From positions 124,001-188,000 of the forward strand of contig JADJJU010000008.1 of the NCBI GenBank assembly GCA_016706365.1: DNA of 64,000 nt. The letters run 5' to 3'. This DNA is from Saprospiraceae bacterium (GTDB lineage: Bacteria; Bacteroidota; Bacteroidia; Chitinophagales; Saprospiraceae). Shown in pieces: positions 47,450 to 56,568 of this stretch. A program made the translations under genes and the position numbers. The notes beneath the pieces were generated by a model. The model ran no database searches, was not told where the DNA came from, and saw only the letters and a list, made by a program, of their open reading frames with translations. Every line of letters starts with the position of its first letter. Positions within the stretch are counted from its first letter, which is position 1.

Positions 47450-47655
47450 ACGTGAAAAGTTTTACACAACACACTTTTAAAAAGCGTACGCAAAAATAGA
47501 TGAATTCTATAAGCCCTATACCGGTTTGACAGCAATTGACAAGAATATTACATTGTTACAGCTTCGAGTTCCCCTATAACCAGAGGGACTAAGGTCTAAG
47601 TACCGCAAATCAGATGGCTGAAAATCTTTCTGGCTCCTTGCATTAATGAAGGTTG

Positions 47656-47663
47656 TATATTTG
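47656..47663 (+). promoter_or_regulatory. Candidate -7 box of the AI-2E family transporter gene (TATATTTG)
   Basis: This is an exact TAnnTTTG match 24 bases before the start codon. A TTG at 47638-47640 is 15 bases upstream, slightly closer than usual. Confidence 0.45.
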
Positions 47664-47687
47664 AGCTTAAAGTAATACCTGCTGACT

Positions 47688-48866
47688 ATGATAGCCAATC
47701 GTTATCTCAGAATTCTTTTCGTTGCAGTTTTGTTGGTCCTGGTTTTTTTTCTGCTTAATATCTTCAGTGATATAGTGGCATATATTCTGATTGCCTGGGT
47801 AGTTTCTATGCTTGGGTCTCCCATTATGGACTTCATGTTGTATAAACTACATTTTAGCAGATTAAAGATTGGTCGAAGTCTGGCTGCTATCCTGACTCTG
47901 ATCTTGTTTTTAGCAATTATTGTAGGTATTACACTCATTTTCATACCAGTTATCTTAGAGCAGGCAGCAAATCTTGCCAGAGTAGATATGAATTCAGTTC
48001 TAAGTGCTTTGCAGGAACCAATTAATGAGCTGATGCTCAGGTTACAAAAAATAGGGTTGGTAGAAGCATCCACAAATACAGATCAGCAGATTAAACAACA
48101 ATTGACAAGAGTCTTTCAGCCTTCCAAAATTTCCTATTTCTTTTCTTCTTTCATTTCGATAGCCAGCTCTGCTGCAATTGCTGTTTTTTCTATACTTTTT
48201 ATCGCATTCTTTTTCCTTCAGGAACAAGGCCTTTTCATTCAGTTCCTCCAAAACTTTGTTCCTTCCAGATTTGAAGACAAAGTGCAGAAGACAGTGGATG
48301 AGGTAAGCAATTTGCTTACAAGATATTTTGGTGGCATCCTTCTCCAAATTGCCATTATCTCTACTTACCTCCTGATTTTATTAAGTATTGTAGGTGTGAA
48401 AAACGCCTTGTTGATTGCAGTCTTTGCAGCATTAATCAATGTAATTCCATATCTGGGCCCTCTAATAGGAGGAGCATTTGGTATTATGCTGACGATAACA
48501 TCAAGTTTAGATCTTGATTTCTACTCTGAAATGATGCCTTTATTGATTAAAGTTTTACTCTGCTTCATGTCTGTACAAATGATTGACAACCTTATACTTC
48601 AGCCTTTCATTTTCTCCAACAGAGTGAGGGCCCATCCACTTGAAATTTTTATAATCATCATGATTGGCGCTAAAATAGGAGGCATAGTAGGTATGGTACT
48701 GGCTATTCCAGCTTATACTGTGATCAGAGTGATAGCACGCACTTTCCTGAGTGAGTTTGAAATAATACAGAAGATCGCAATTGGTTTAAAGCAACCTGTC
48801 CCTGAGAAAGGAAAAAATTCTGATAAACCCCATGATCCGGTTAAACCTCCGTTTACTGAGGTTTAA
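47688..48866 (+). CDS. AI-2E family transporter (PerM/YhhT-like)
   Basis: The 392-residue integral membrane protein has the family layout: two to three N-terminal helices (residues 7-85), a soluble segment (residues 95-150), then about five helices. It carries the family marks YFGGILLQI, INVIPYLGPLIGG and DNLILQPFIFSNRV. Members export diverse small molecules, and some act as Na+/H+ antiporters; the autoinducer-2 role of the founding member should not be assumed here. The tail is soluble and Pro/Lys-rich (PVPEKGKNSDKPHDPVKPP). Confidence 0.9.
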   Translation: MIANRYLRILFVAVLLVLVFFLLNIFSDIVAYILIAWVVSMLGSPIMDFMLYKLHFSRLKIGRSLAAILTLILFLAIIVGITLIFIPVILEQAANLARVDMNSVLSALQEPINELMLRLQKIGLVEASTNTDQQIKQQLTRVFQPSKISYFFSSFISIASSAAIAVFSILFIAFFFLQEQGLFIQFLQNFVPSRFEDKVQKTVDEVSNLLTRYFGGILLQIAIISTYLLILLSIVGVKNALLIAVFAALINVIPYLGPLIGGAFGIMLTITSSLDLDFYSEMMPLLIKVLLCFMSVQMIDNLILQPFIFSNRVRAHPLEIFIIIMIGAKIGGIVGMVLAIPAYTVIRVIARTFLSEFEIIQKIAIGLKQPVPEKGKNSDKPHDPVKPPFTEV

Positions 48867-48896
48867 ATTATTTAAAGGAGAGAAAAATTAAAGTGG

Positions 48897-49769
48897 TTAC
48901 ACGTGGCGCTCAGCATGGTAACTTGATCTGACAAGCGGTCCGCTTTCAACGTATGCCAAACCTTTCTTCAAACCTATTTCTTTATATGCTGCAAACTGAT
49001 CAGGATGCACAAATTCAGCCACTTCCAGGTGCATTTTTGTGGGCTGCAGATATTGTCCCAGAGTGAGAACATCACAACCATGCTCTATAAGATCATCCAT
49101 GATTTTATAAACTTGTTCCGGTGTTTCACCAAGTCCTAACATGACTCCGGACTTAGTCCTTTTGCCATATTCTTTAATGCGTTTGATTTGATCGAGACTG
49201 CGCTGATATTTGCCCTGAGGTCTTACTTTTCTATACAAATCTTCTACAGTCTCCATATTGTGAGATACCACTTCCTGTCCCGGACTGATCATTCTTTCAA
49301 GCGCCTCCCAATTTGCTTTCACATCCGGAATAAGGGTTTCAATTGTAGTTTGCGGAGACATTTCTTTTACTAATCTGACTGTCTGATGCCAAATTTCAGC
49401 TCCGCGATCTTTTAACTCGTCCCGATTGACAGAGGTGATGACAGCATGTTTGACTTTCATGAGAAATATCGCCTCAGCAACACGACGTGGTTCATCTTCG
49501 TCATATTCATTGGGACGACCGGTCTTGACAGCACAAAAAGAGCAGGAACGCGTACAGGTATTGCCCAATATCATAAAAGTAGCAGTCCCATTTCCCCAGC
49601 ATTCTCCCATGTTGGGACAATTACCGCTTTGACAAATGGTGTGCAATTTATATTCATCTACCAGAGATCTTACATGCTTGTAATTTTCACCTATTGGAAG
49701 TTTTACCCTCAACCAATCAGGCTTGGATTTCCGTTGCGAGTTGGACTCAAGCACAGGTAAATCGATCAT
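48897..49769 (-). CDS. lipA: Lipoyl synthase
   Basis: This radical SAM enzyme inserts two sulfurs into octanoyl groups on E2 and GcvH proteins. The auxiliary cluster ligands lie in CQSGNCPNMGEC and the SAM cluster in CTRSCSFC (Cx3Cx2C). The C-terminal RSSYHAE carries the conserved Ser ligand of the auxiliary cluster. The 290-residue length is normal. Its product is needed by the E2 encoded at 13011. The upstream barrel-like gene on the same strand is 22 bases away. Confidence 0.96.
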   Translation of the reverse strand: MIDLPVLESNSQRKSKPDWLRVKLPIGENYKHVRSLVDEYKLHTICQSGNCPNMGECWGNGTATFMILGNTCTRSCSFCAVKTGRPNEYDEDEPRRVAEAIFLMKVKHAVITSVNRDELKDRGAEIWHQTVRLVKEMSPQTTIETLIPDVKANWEALERMISPGQEVVSHNMETVEDLYRKVRPQGKYQRSLDQIKRIKEYGKRTKSGVMLGLGETPEQVYKIMDDLIEHGCDVLTLGQYLQPTKMHLEVAEFVHPDQFAAYKEIGLKKGLAYVESGPLVRSSYHAERHV

Positions 49770-49791
49770 AGAAGTTTAGATTTTGACGGTA

Positions 49792-50578
49792 TCAGGTCCT
49801 TTTGCCTAACTGCAAAGTTATATAAAGATTAACAAAGAATGGTCGATTCTGTTGATTGACCATAAGTGGAATAGATCTGGTGAACACGTCCACCATGACA
49901 CCTACTTCCAGCGCTTTGATAAATTCTTCATATGCACCCCACTCAAAATGGGTACCCAGGCGGGCATGTATTCCGGGAACAAAGCTCATTTGTCCCACAC
50001 CTTTCAGCAATCCGGATGATCCAAAAATTCTGGTAATGTCCAAAAACACATCTTTATTTTCATCAGAATATCTCTCACTGGAAAGTCTTGGACGGGCTGA
50101 ATCCTGAAATCGTGTTAGTTCCAGGTAATAAGGTTTCAGGAGACCTAGCGTTGCTCCAGCTTCAAAAGAAATTCCAACTGCCACCCCTTTCTCCTTTGCT
50201 TTTTTCAGTATAATATCTTTTAAAGCCTTTACCGGCTCTCAACAAAAAGAAGTTATTCTGCTTTCCATATACAAATGATTTACTTGCCTCACCGGTAAGC
50301 GTATTGATGTACTTGAAATTTTGGCGGTATTCCTTTGGATGCTTTATCTCTCCAAAACCAGCATAGTAGTAGTTGGTTTTGTAGTAAGTAGCTATCTTGC
50401 CCCAGCTTACACCAAAGGCATAACCATTGGTGTGGGCGGTGAAATCAAATGTAAGTTCCTTATTGTAGACAATTCCTTTACGACTTTCAGTCAATGGTTT
50501 GGGCTGAAAAGTGGTTTGAGACCAAAGTTGGCCCGCACCCGATATTACCAAATATATGTAAAGGATTATTCGCATCAA
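49792..50578 (-). CDS. Hypothetical exported outer-membrane barrel-like protein (frameshifted)
   Basis: I do not recognise the family. The signal peptide ends QLWSQ. The mature part has alternating polar/aromatic strands (YNKELTFDFTAHTNGYAFGV, GFGEIKHPKEYRQNF, PFFVNLYITLQLGKR) typical of a small beta barrel. The first frame stops near 50162. Removing one base from the C4 run at 50184-50187 (G4 on the coding strand) joins KSKGER to VAVGISFEAGATLGL and gives about 261 residues. It precedes lipA by 22 bases, probably as a shared transcript without shared function. Confidence 0.72.
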
Positions 50579-50670
50579 GTTAACTAACGTTTTATATTTC
50601 AGCTCTAATATAACATAAAATCTGCTTTTGCATAAATAGGTTCATTTACCGGGAATAATTTTAACTATTA

Positions 50671-51969
50671 ATGACAAATACTTTATACGTCTACTGTTCG
50701 GATCCCGGTCCCCGTATAAGATACGTATTTGAATTCATACGGATTCAATGGAAGCTGGATGAACTAAAATTTTTGGATAAAATTTCAATTTCAAATTTTA
50801 CGGGATCAGTACTCATCAATTATAGCGCTTATTCACTGCCACAATCATCATTACAATTTATTCCATGCTCCATCACAGAGTCCGGCAGGAAAATGGTTCC
50901 GGAGAAACTTGAATGGGTAGATGATGTCCCATATTTCTTCAAAACAAATAAATCAGCAGCCGGCGTGCAAGCCTACGATATTCCCGGAATGATTTTTTAT
51001 ATGCTGAGCAGGATGGAGGAATATGAGAATCCAGAGCGAGATTTATTAGGTAGATTGGAAGGAAAAAACTGCTTTGCTGCAAAAAATGGCTTTCTGCATC
51101 TGCCTGTAATTGATTTATGGATTGAGGAATTAGCTAAAATTTACTTCGGACATACTACAAATTTCATTCCCGCCCCCGCATTTCATCTGACGGTAGATAT
51201 TGATATCGCATGGGCATTTGCAAACAGACCATTATGGGAAAATTTAGGCGGAGCGTTTAAAGAACTGATTTCCCTGAGGTGGAAAAAGTTTCAGTCTAGA
51301 TGGGAGTTTTGGACCGGATCAAAGAAAGATCCTTTTGAAGTGTATGAATATTTGAAAGAAATTCAGGATCAACATGGTCCTGTCCAATTTTTTATTTTAT
51401 TGGGCGACCGGACCGAACTAGACCGGAGTTTTCATTGGAAAAATCCAGCTTTTACTGCTTTAATAAAAATGCTATCCAAATCTTCTGAAATTGGAATCCA
51501 CCCATCGAGTAAGGCCTCTGTTAATTTGTCAGTTCTGACAAAAGAAAAGCAACGATTGGAGAGTATCCTTCTTCATGAAGTAAAAAAATCAAGGCAGCAT
51601 TATCTTCTCCTGCATTTACCTCAGACATACAGAGACTTACTTTCCGCAGGAATTACAGAGGATTACACCATGGGCTTTCATGATTTGCCGGGCTGCAGAG
51701 CCGGTACTACAAAACCATTTTATTGGTACGATTTGGAATCTGAGGAAGAAACTGAATTGAGTGTTCACCCATTCTATATCATGGATGTTACATTGAAAAA
51801 TTATCTGCGCATGAGTGCATCAGAAGCTTCAGATTGGATGCAAAAACAAAAAATACAATTCAGTCATTGGAACCTTCCTATGACTTTAGTTTGGCACAAT
51901 AGTTCATTTTTTGAATCAGATGGATGGAAAGGATGGAGAGAAGTTTTGGAAATTATTTTTCCAAAGTGA
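50671..51969 (+). CDS. Polysaccharide deacetylase-like protein (DUF7033-type)
   Basis: The N-terminal part (about residues 1-125) resembles DUF7033, found in Bacteroidota fused to a polysaccharide-deacetylase-like domain. The second part holds a possible metal-binding motif TVDIDIAWAF near residue 172 and EIGIHPSSKA near residue 275, in the places of the usual TFDD and HxxxH motifs of deacetylases. No signal peptide is seen, so it is likely cytoplasmic. Substrate unknown; enzyme activity is inferred from fold-like resemblance only. Confidence 0.72.
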   Translation: MTNTLYVYCSDPGPRIRYVFEFIRIQWKLDELKFLDKISISNFTGSVLINYSAYSLPQSSLQFIPCSITESGRKMVPEKLEWVDDVPYFFKTNKSAAGVQAYDIPGMIFYMLSRMEEYENPERDLLGRLEGKNCFAAKNGFLHLPVIDLWIEELAKIYFGHTTNFIPAPAFHLTVDIDIAWAFANRPLWENLGGAFKELISLRWKKFQSRWEFWTGSKKDPFEVYEYLKEIQDQHGPVQFFILLGDRTELDRSFHWKNPAFTALIKMLSKSSEIGIHPSSKASVNLSVLTKEKQRLESILLHEVKKSRQHYLLLHLPQTYRDLLSAGITEDYTMGFHDLPGCRAGTTKPFYWYDLESEEETELSVHPFYIMDVTLKNYLRMSASEASDWMQKQKIQFSHWNLPMTLVWHNSSFFESDGWKGWREVLEIIFPK

Positions 51970-52188
51970 TCCGGATAAGTATGTGAAATGCCCCTTAAAA
52001 TCTGGAAACTATGAGAGGTAAATTTTCTTTGATCCCATTTGTAGTTGAAATCCTCCGAGAAAAACCGCATGTTTATGCTTAATTTAGCGATTGCGTTTAA
52101 AGAATTACATTGATTTTGTTTCAATTTCTACTAAAGCGGATTCTCCTCAATAACCTGAACTCTCTGAAGACCAATAATTAAAGAAGCT

Positions 52189-52839
52189 ATGATTTTCAAT
52201 CTAACCCAGAAAAATTCAATCGCAAGTAAAATACTCGCGGACCTGAGAGATGTTCAAATTCAGAAAGACAGACAGCGGTTCAGGAGTAATCTTGTCAAAC
52301 TGGGAGAAATTTTTGCTTATGAAATCAGTAAGACATTTAAATATGAAGAAAAGCAGGTAGAAACATCTCTCGGTGTAGCCAATTGTCAGGTTCCAACCGA
52401 CAGAATTGTGATTGTTCCCATATTAAGAGCTGCCTTACCGCTGCATCAGGGTCTGCTAAATGTATTTGACGAAGCAGATAACGGTTTTATCTCAGCTTAT
52501 AGAAAGCACCACAAAGATGGCACATTTGAAATCAGTGTAGATTATATGACTTGTCCGGATCTTGAAAACTGCATATTTATCCTTGTAGATCCGATGCTGG
52601 CCACTGGCTCTTCCATAGATGCTTCTTTGAAATCTATTAAATCATACGGTACACCCAAGCAAATTCATGTGGTTACAGCAATCGCGGCTTCTTTCGGTGT
52701 TCAGTTTATCCGAAGATATTATCCGGCAGTTAATATTTGGGTAGGGGCATTAGACGATGAACTGACCGCCAAATCCTACATTGTGCCCGGCCTGGGAGAT
52801 GCAGGTGATCTGGCTTTCGGAAATAAATTACAGGATTAA
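52189..52839 (+). CDS. upp: Uracil phosphoribosyltransferase
   Basis: This pyrimidine-salvage enzyme joins uracil with PRPP to make UMP. The PRPP-binding motif is LVDPMLATGSS at about residues 130-140. The uracil-binding C-terminal loop is YIVPGLGDAGDLAFG. The 216-residue length is normal. The following symporter gene starts 17 bases downstream, so the two are probably co-transcribed and the symporter might carry a nucleobase or nucleoside, though that is only context. Confidence 0.94.
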   Translation: MIFNLTQKNSIASKILADLRDVQIQKDRQRFRSNLVKLGEIFAYEISKTFKYEEKQVETSLGVANCQVPTDRIVIVPILRAALPLHQGLLNVFDEADNGFISAYRKHHKDGTFEISVDYMTCPDLENCIFILVDPMLATGSSIDASLKSIKSYGTPKQIHVVTAIAASFGVQFIRRYYPAVNIWVGALDDELTAKSYIVPGLGDAGDLAFGNKLQD

Positions 52840-52856
52840 TTTACTGAGTGTACACC

Positions 52857-54335
52857 ATGGAAAGCGGATTATCACCATTATTATTGATTACAATTATCGG
52901 AGTATATTTCCTTGGCCTTATTTTTATAGGACACCTGACCGGCAAACAAATTGATAATAAAAAGTTTTTCCTGGCAGGAAAAAACTCCCCCTGGTGGCTT
53001 GTAGCAATTGGTATGGTAGGAAGCTCTCTATCGGGAGTAACATTCATGTCTATTCCAGGAGTTGTAGGATCAGGAGGGGCTAATATGGCATTTTCGTATT
53101 TGCAGCTTGTTTTTGGCTATTTGGCGGGTTATTTAGTCATTATATATGTTTTGTTACCCCTTTACTACAAGACAAACCTTACTTCAATTTATGGCTATCT
53201 GGGAGAAAGGTTTGATCTCAAAGCGCAAAAAACCGGCTCAGCTTTTTTCATTCTCAGCAGAATGATTCAATCTGCTTTCAGGTTATTTCTTGTAGCTATT
53301 GTAATCCAGCAATTTATCACGGGACCTTTGGGTTGGCCATTCTGGTGTACAGCTATGCTCACCCTGATTTTAATCTATGTGTACACTTTTAAGGGTGGCA
53401 TCAATACTATCATCTGGACAGATCCTTTGCAGACATTTTTTATGCTATTTGCTGTAATTTTTACAATAATAGCCATTTCATCAGCTATGGATACCTCTGT
53501 GGTGGGATTGTTCGGCAAAGTTTATGAAAGTGATTATTCCAGGGTATTCTTTTTTGAAGGAGGCTGGACAGATCCCAATAATTTCTTTAAGCAATTTTTG
53601 TCAGGTGCCTTAATAACAATAGTCATGACCGGCCTTGATCAGGATATGATGCAGAAAAACCTTAGCTGCAAAACACTTAAAGAATCGCAAAAGAACATGA
53701 TCACTTACAGTATAGTTATTGCATTTGTGAATGTACTTTTTCTAAGTCTGGGGGCGATGTTATATTTTTATGCAGCTGACATTGGTGTGGCTATTCCTGC
53801 CAGAACAGATGAATTATTCCCCATGCTGGCCATGGAGCATCTCCCGGTTATTGTGGGAGTTGTGTTTATCCTGGGACTTATTGCTGCTGCATATTCCAGT
53901 GCTGATTCCGCTTTAACTGCATTGACAACTTCTTTTTGTATAGACTTTTTGGGGTTCGGAGATGAGGTAGAAAAAGAGGCATATTACAAAACCACCAGGC
54001 GCATCATTCACGTCGTATTCGCTCTCATCATGGGTATAGTAATTGTCCTTTTTGAGCAACTCAATGATGATGCTGTAATCAGTAAATTATTCGAAGCGGC
54101 GGGCTACACATATGGACCTCTTCTGGGCTTATTTGCTTTCGGGATTATGACTAAATTGCATGTAAAATCCCTTCCCCTTATTGTCGTTTGTATTGTGTCT
54201 CCTATTCTGAGCTATTTTATGAATCTTTATTCTGAAGATTGGTTCGGAGGATTCAAATTTGGGTTTACAATTATTGCTTTAAATGGTGCATTGACGTTTT
54301 TAGGCCTGTTTATTTTTTCATACAGACGAGCTTAG
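52857..54335 (+). CDS. Sodium:solute symporter (SSS family)
   Basis: The 492-residue protein has about 13 membrane helices. SSS-family marks include FFLAGKNSPWWLVAIGMVGSS, YLQLVFGYLAGYLVI, TFKGGINTIIWTDPLQ, GLDQDMMQKNLS and AAYSSADSALTALTTSF (sodium-site region). I choose the ATG at 52857; a GTG at 52848 would add three residues. The substrate cannot be read from sequence; relatives carry sugars, proline, sialic acid or nucleosides. Confidence 0.9.
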   Translation: MESGLSPLLLITIIGVYFLGLIFIGHLTGKQIDNKKFFLAGKNSPWWLVAIGMVGSSLSGVTFMSIPGVVGSGGANMAFSYLQLVFGYLAGYLVIIYVLLPLYYKTNLTSIYGYLGERFDLKAQKTGSAFFILSRMIQSAFRLFLVAIVIQQFITGPLGWPFWCTAMLTLILIYVYTFKGGINTIIWTDPLQTFFMLFAVIFTIIAISSAMDTSVVGLFGKVYESDYSRVFFFEGGWTDPNNFFKQFLSGALITIVMTGLDQDMMQKNLSCKTLKESQKNMITYSIVIAFVNVLFLSLGAMLYFYAADIGVAIPARTDELFPMLAMEHLPVIVGVVFILGLIAAAYSSADSALTALTTSFCIDFLGFGDEVEKEAYYKTTRRIIHVVFALIMGIVIVLFEQLNDDAVISKLFEAAGYTYGPLLGLFAFGIMTKLHVKSLPLIVVCIVSPILSYFMNLYSEDWFGGFKFGFTIIALNGALTFLGLFIFSYRRA

Positions 54336-54559
54336 ATTTCACACCTGAAGAACTTCGCATTGGGTAAATCTGATTCATAAGCATTTGCGTAACTGGATCA
54401 AAGCTGCTCCCGGATTTTATTAAATCTAATCAGCAGCTCAATTATTTTTAATAAACTGATAATTTTAATGCTGAATCATTATCAAGATTGAAAATAATGA
54501 AGAGAAATAATTGGATAAAATTAGTGAGGGAAAACAATGTGATCAGGTTGAAAAATAAA
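54336..54559. other. Spacer before the Omp85-like gene
   Basis: AT-rich spacer. In-frame Mets at 54488 and 54497 precede the chosen start but lead into an untypical charged extension. I see no promoter match or gene. Confidence 0.4.
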
Positions 54560-55651
54560 ATGAAAGGGATCAGAAATTGCTCGATTTTCTGTTTCTTTTT
54601 TATTCATAATATTTCATTGATTCAAGCTCAGGAGCCTGCTATTGATAGCATCGACACTTTCAGGCCAAGTTTTGCAGCATTGCCTTTAGTATTCAGATCG
54701 CCCGAGACTAGTTGGGGATTTGGAGCCGGTGCATTTTACGCATTTAAATTCGCTAATCAATCAGCACATACCAGACCCTCACAGATTCAGATAGGATTCG
54801 CCTATACTTTATTACATCAGGTCCTTTCCTATATCCCATTTCAATTTTTTACCGATGAGAACAGATATCAGATTTCAGGTGAACTTGGTTATTACAAGTA
54901 TATCTATGATTTTTATGGGATAGGTAATCAAATTCCTGTTGATTATAGAGAGACATTTGATGTTGTTTTCCCCAGGCTAAGACTTCAGGCATTGCATCAG
55001 TTTAAACCCTTACAATATGTAGGTTTTCGCTATTCATGGGATGATTATCAGATCACAAGAACAGAGCCGGACGGATTTCTGGGAAAACAAGAAGTGACCG
55101 GAAGCCGGGGCAACGTAGTGTCATCATTGGGAATCATATATCAAATAGATAGCCGGGATAATATTTTTAGTACAAGAACCGGCTGGTTTGTGGAGGCTCT
55201 TTTTGCAGTCAACAGCACGTTTCTGGGCAGTGATCTGAATTTTCAAAAATGGATTCTGGATGCAAGGAGGTTTTTCCCATTATCCTCCGGAACGGAACTG
55301 GGTATAAATGGATATCTTGAATTTTCTAATGGAGAAGTACCATTCAATCAAATGGCATTAATCGGTGGAACCAAACGAATGAGAGGATATTATGAAGGCA
55401 GATACAGAGATAACCACATGATTTTATTCCAGTCAGAATACAGATTTCCGATTTGGTGGCGATTCTCCGGAGTTGTATTTGGCGGAGCAGGATTAGTCGC
55501 AGGAAGTTTTAATGATATTAATCCGGAATATATCAAATGGAGCCTGGGCTCCGGGCTTAGATTCGCTCTGGCAAAAGCATCCAGAATAAATCTAAGGCTT
55601 GATATCGCTATTGGTAAAAAAAAGCAGCGGATTATATCTGACCGTTGGTGA
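54560..55651 (+). CDS. Omp85/BamA-superfamily outer-membrane barrel without POTRA domains
   Basis: The signal peptide MKGIRNCSIFCFFFIHNISLIQAQ fixes the start at 54560. The mature protein opens directly with barrel strands (PLVFRSPETSWGFGAGAFYAF) and carries the superfamily loop GGTKRMRGYYEGRYRD (RGY in place of the VRGF motif) and the closing GSGLRFALA...INLRLDIAIG. POTRA domains, which make up the N-terminal half of BamA, are absent, so it is not BamA itself. Small barrels of this type are common in Bacteroidota with unknown cargo. Confidence 0.82.
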   Translation: MKGIRNCSIFCFFFIHNISLIQAQEPAIDSIDTFRPSFAALPLVFRSPETSWGFGAGAFYAFKFANQSAHTRPSQIQIGFAYTLLHQVLSYIPFQFFTDENRYQISGELGYYKYIYDFYGIGNQIPVDYRETFDVVFPRLRLQALHQFKPLQYVGFRYSWDDYQITRTEPDGFLGKQEVTGSRGNVVSSLGIIYQIDSRDNIFSTRTGWFVEALFAVNSTFLGSDLNFQKWILDARRFFPLSSGTELGINGYLEFSNGEVPFNQMALIGGTKRMRGYYEGRYRDNHMILFQSEYRFPIWWRFSGVVFGGAGLVAGSFNDINPEYIKWSLGSGLRFALAKASRINLRLDIAIGKKKQRIISDRW

Positions 55652-55735
55652 AGCCTTTTAATCTATTCGGGATTAGTTTTTTATTGATGAGTTGATTTTT
55701 TGAAGAGTAATTTAGCAGCTGATTTTTTATAAGAA

Positions 55736-56437
55736 ATGGATAAATTGATTTCCATCATCATACCGGCAATTAATGAAGCAAAGCATTTGGCTAAGCTAAT
55801 TCCATATCTGAAAGAAAATGCCGGGCCACATCTGGCTGAGATCATTTTGGTAGATGGAGGCAGTAAAGACGCATCAATCGATATCGCAGAATCTGCAGGA
55901 GCTGTTGTAATTAATTCTCCACTTAGGAGAAGATCTGTACAGATGAATCTTGCTGCCAAAAACGCTACCGGGGATATTCTATACTTTCTGCATGCTGATA
56001 CATTTCCACCTCCTCAATATGCATTCGATATCGTGACTTATTTTGAGCAGGGATTTCCTGTGGGATGCTATCGGTTTAAATTTGATTCTGATAAATGGTA
56101 TCTCAGGATCAATAATTATATGACCCGTTTTGATTACCCGTGGTGCCGGGGAGGAGATCAGTCCTTATATGTGGATAAAGCGATTTTTAATGAATTTGGA
56201 GGATATCGGGAAGACTATATTATCATGGAAGAATATGATTTCATGGAAAAAGTAAGAGAGAAATATCCCTTCAAAATCATGCCCGATGATATTCTTGTGT
56301 CTGCCCGCAAATATGAAATGAATGGATACTGGAAAGTGCAATGGGCAAATTTTACTGCGTTCAGAAAGTACAGAAGCGGAAAGTCACAGCAGGAAATATT
56401 TGATACCTACCACAGGATGCTCAAACACCGGATGTAA
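55736..56437 (+). CDS. Family 2 glycosyltransferase (TIGR04283-like)
   Basis: The GT-A fold opening ISIIIPAINEAKHLAKLI is followed by EIILVDGGSKD. RRRSVQMNLAAKNATGDILY and FLHADT match the TIGR04283 subgroup (RxxQMN...FLHADT). CRGGDQSLYV and the acidic EEYDF complete the donor site. The 233-residue length is normal for the subgroup. The subgroup is often seen near radical SAM/arsenosugar genes, but none are present here, so the acceptor is unknown. It precedes a YfhO-type membrane protein. Confidence 0.85.
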   Translation: MDKLISIIIPAINEAKHLAKLIPYLKENAGPHLAEIILVDGGSKDASIDIAESAGAVVINSPLRRRSVQMNLAAKNATGDILYFLHADTFPPPQYAFDIVTYFEQGFPVGCYRFKFDSDKWYLRINNYMTRFDYPWCRGGDQSLYVDKAIFNEFGGYREDYIIMEEYDFMEKVREKYPFKIMPDDILVSARKYEMNGYWKVQWANFTAFRKYRSGKSQQEIFDTYHRMLKHRM

Positions 56438-56568
56438 TGTTATGATTGGACTGAACACTCCTTATTTTGAAAGTTTGAGCTTTTCATGGAAGTATTAAAA
56501 ATACATTTCCTTTAGAGAACTCATAATACCTGTTATTTTTACGATCGAAATCAAAATGACTTCCCACA

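Noticed and set aside
47688..48866. Autoinducer-2 signalling role
   Set aside because: The family name alone does not support it; no luxS or lsr-type genes are in the window.
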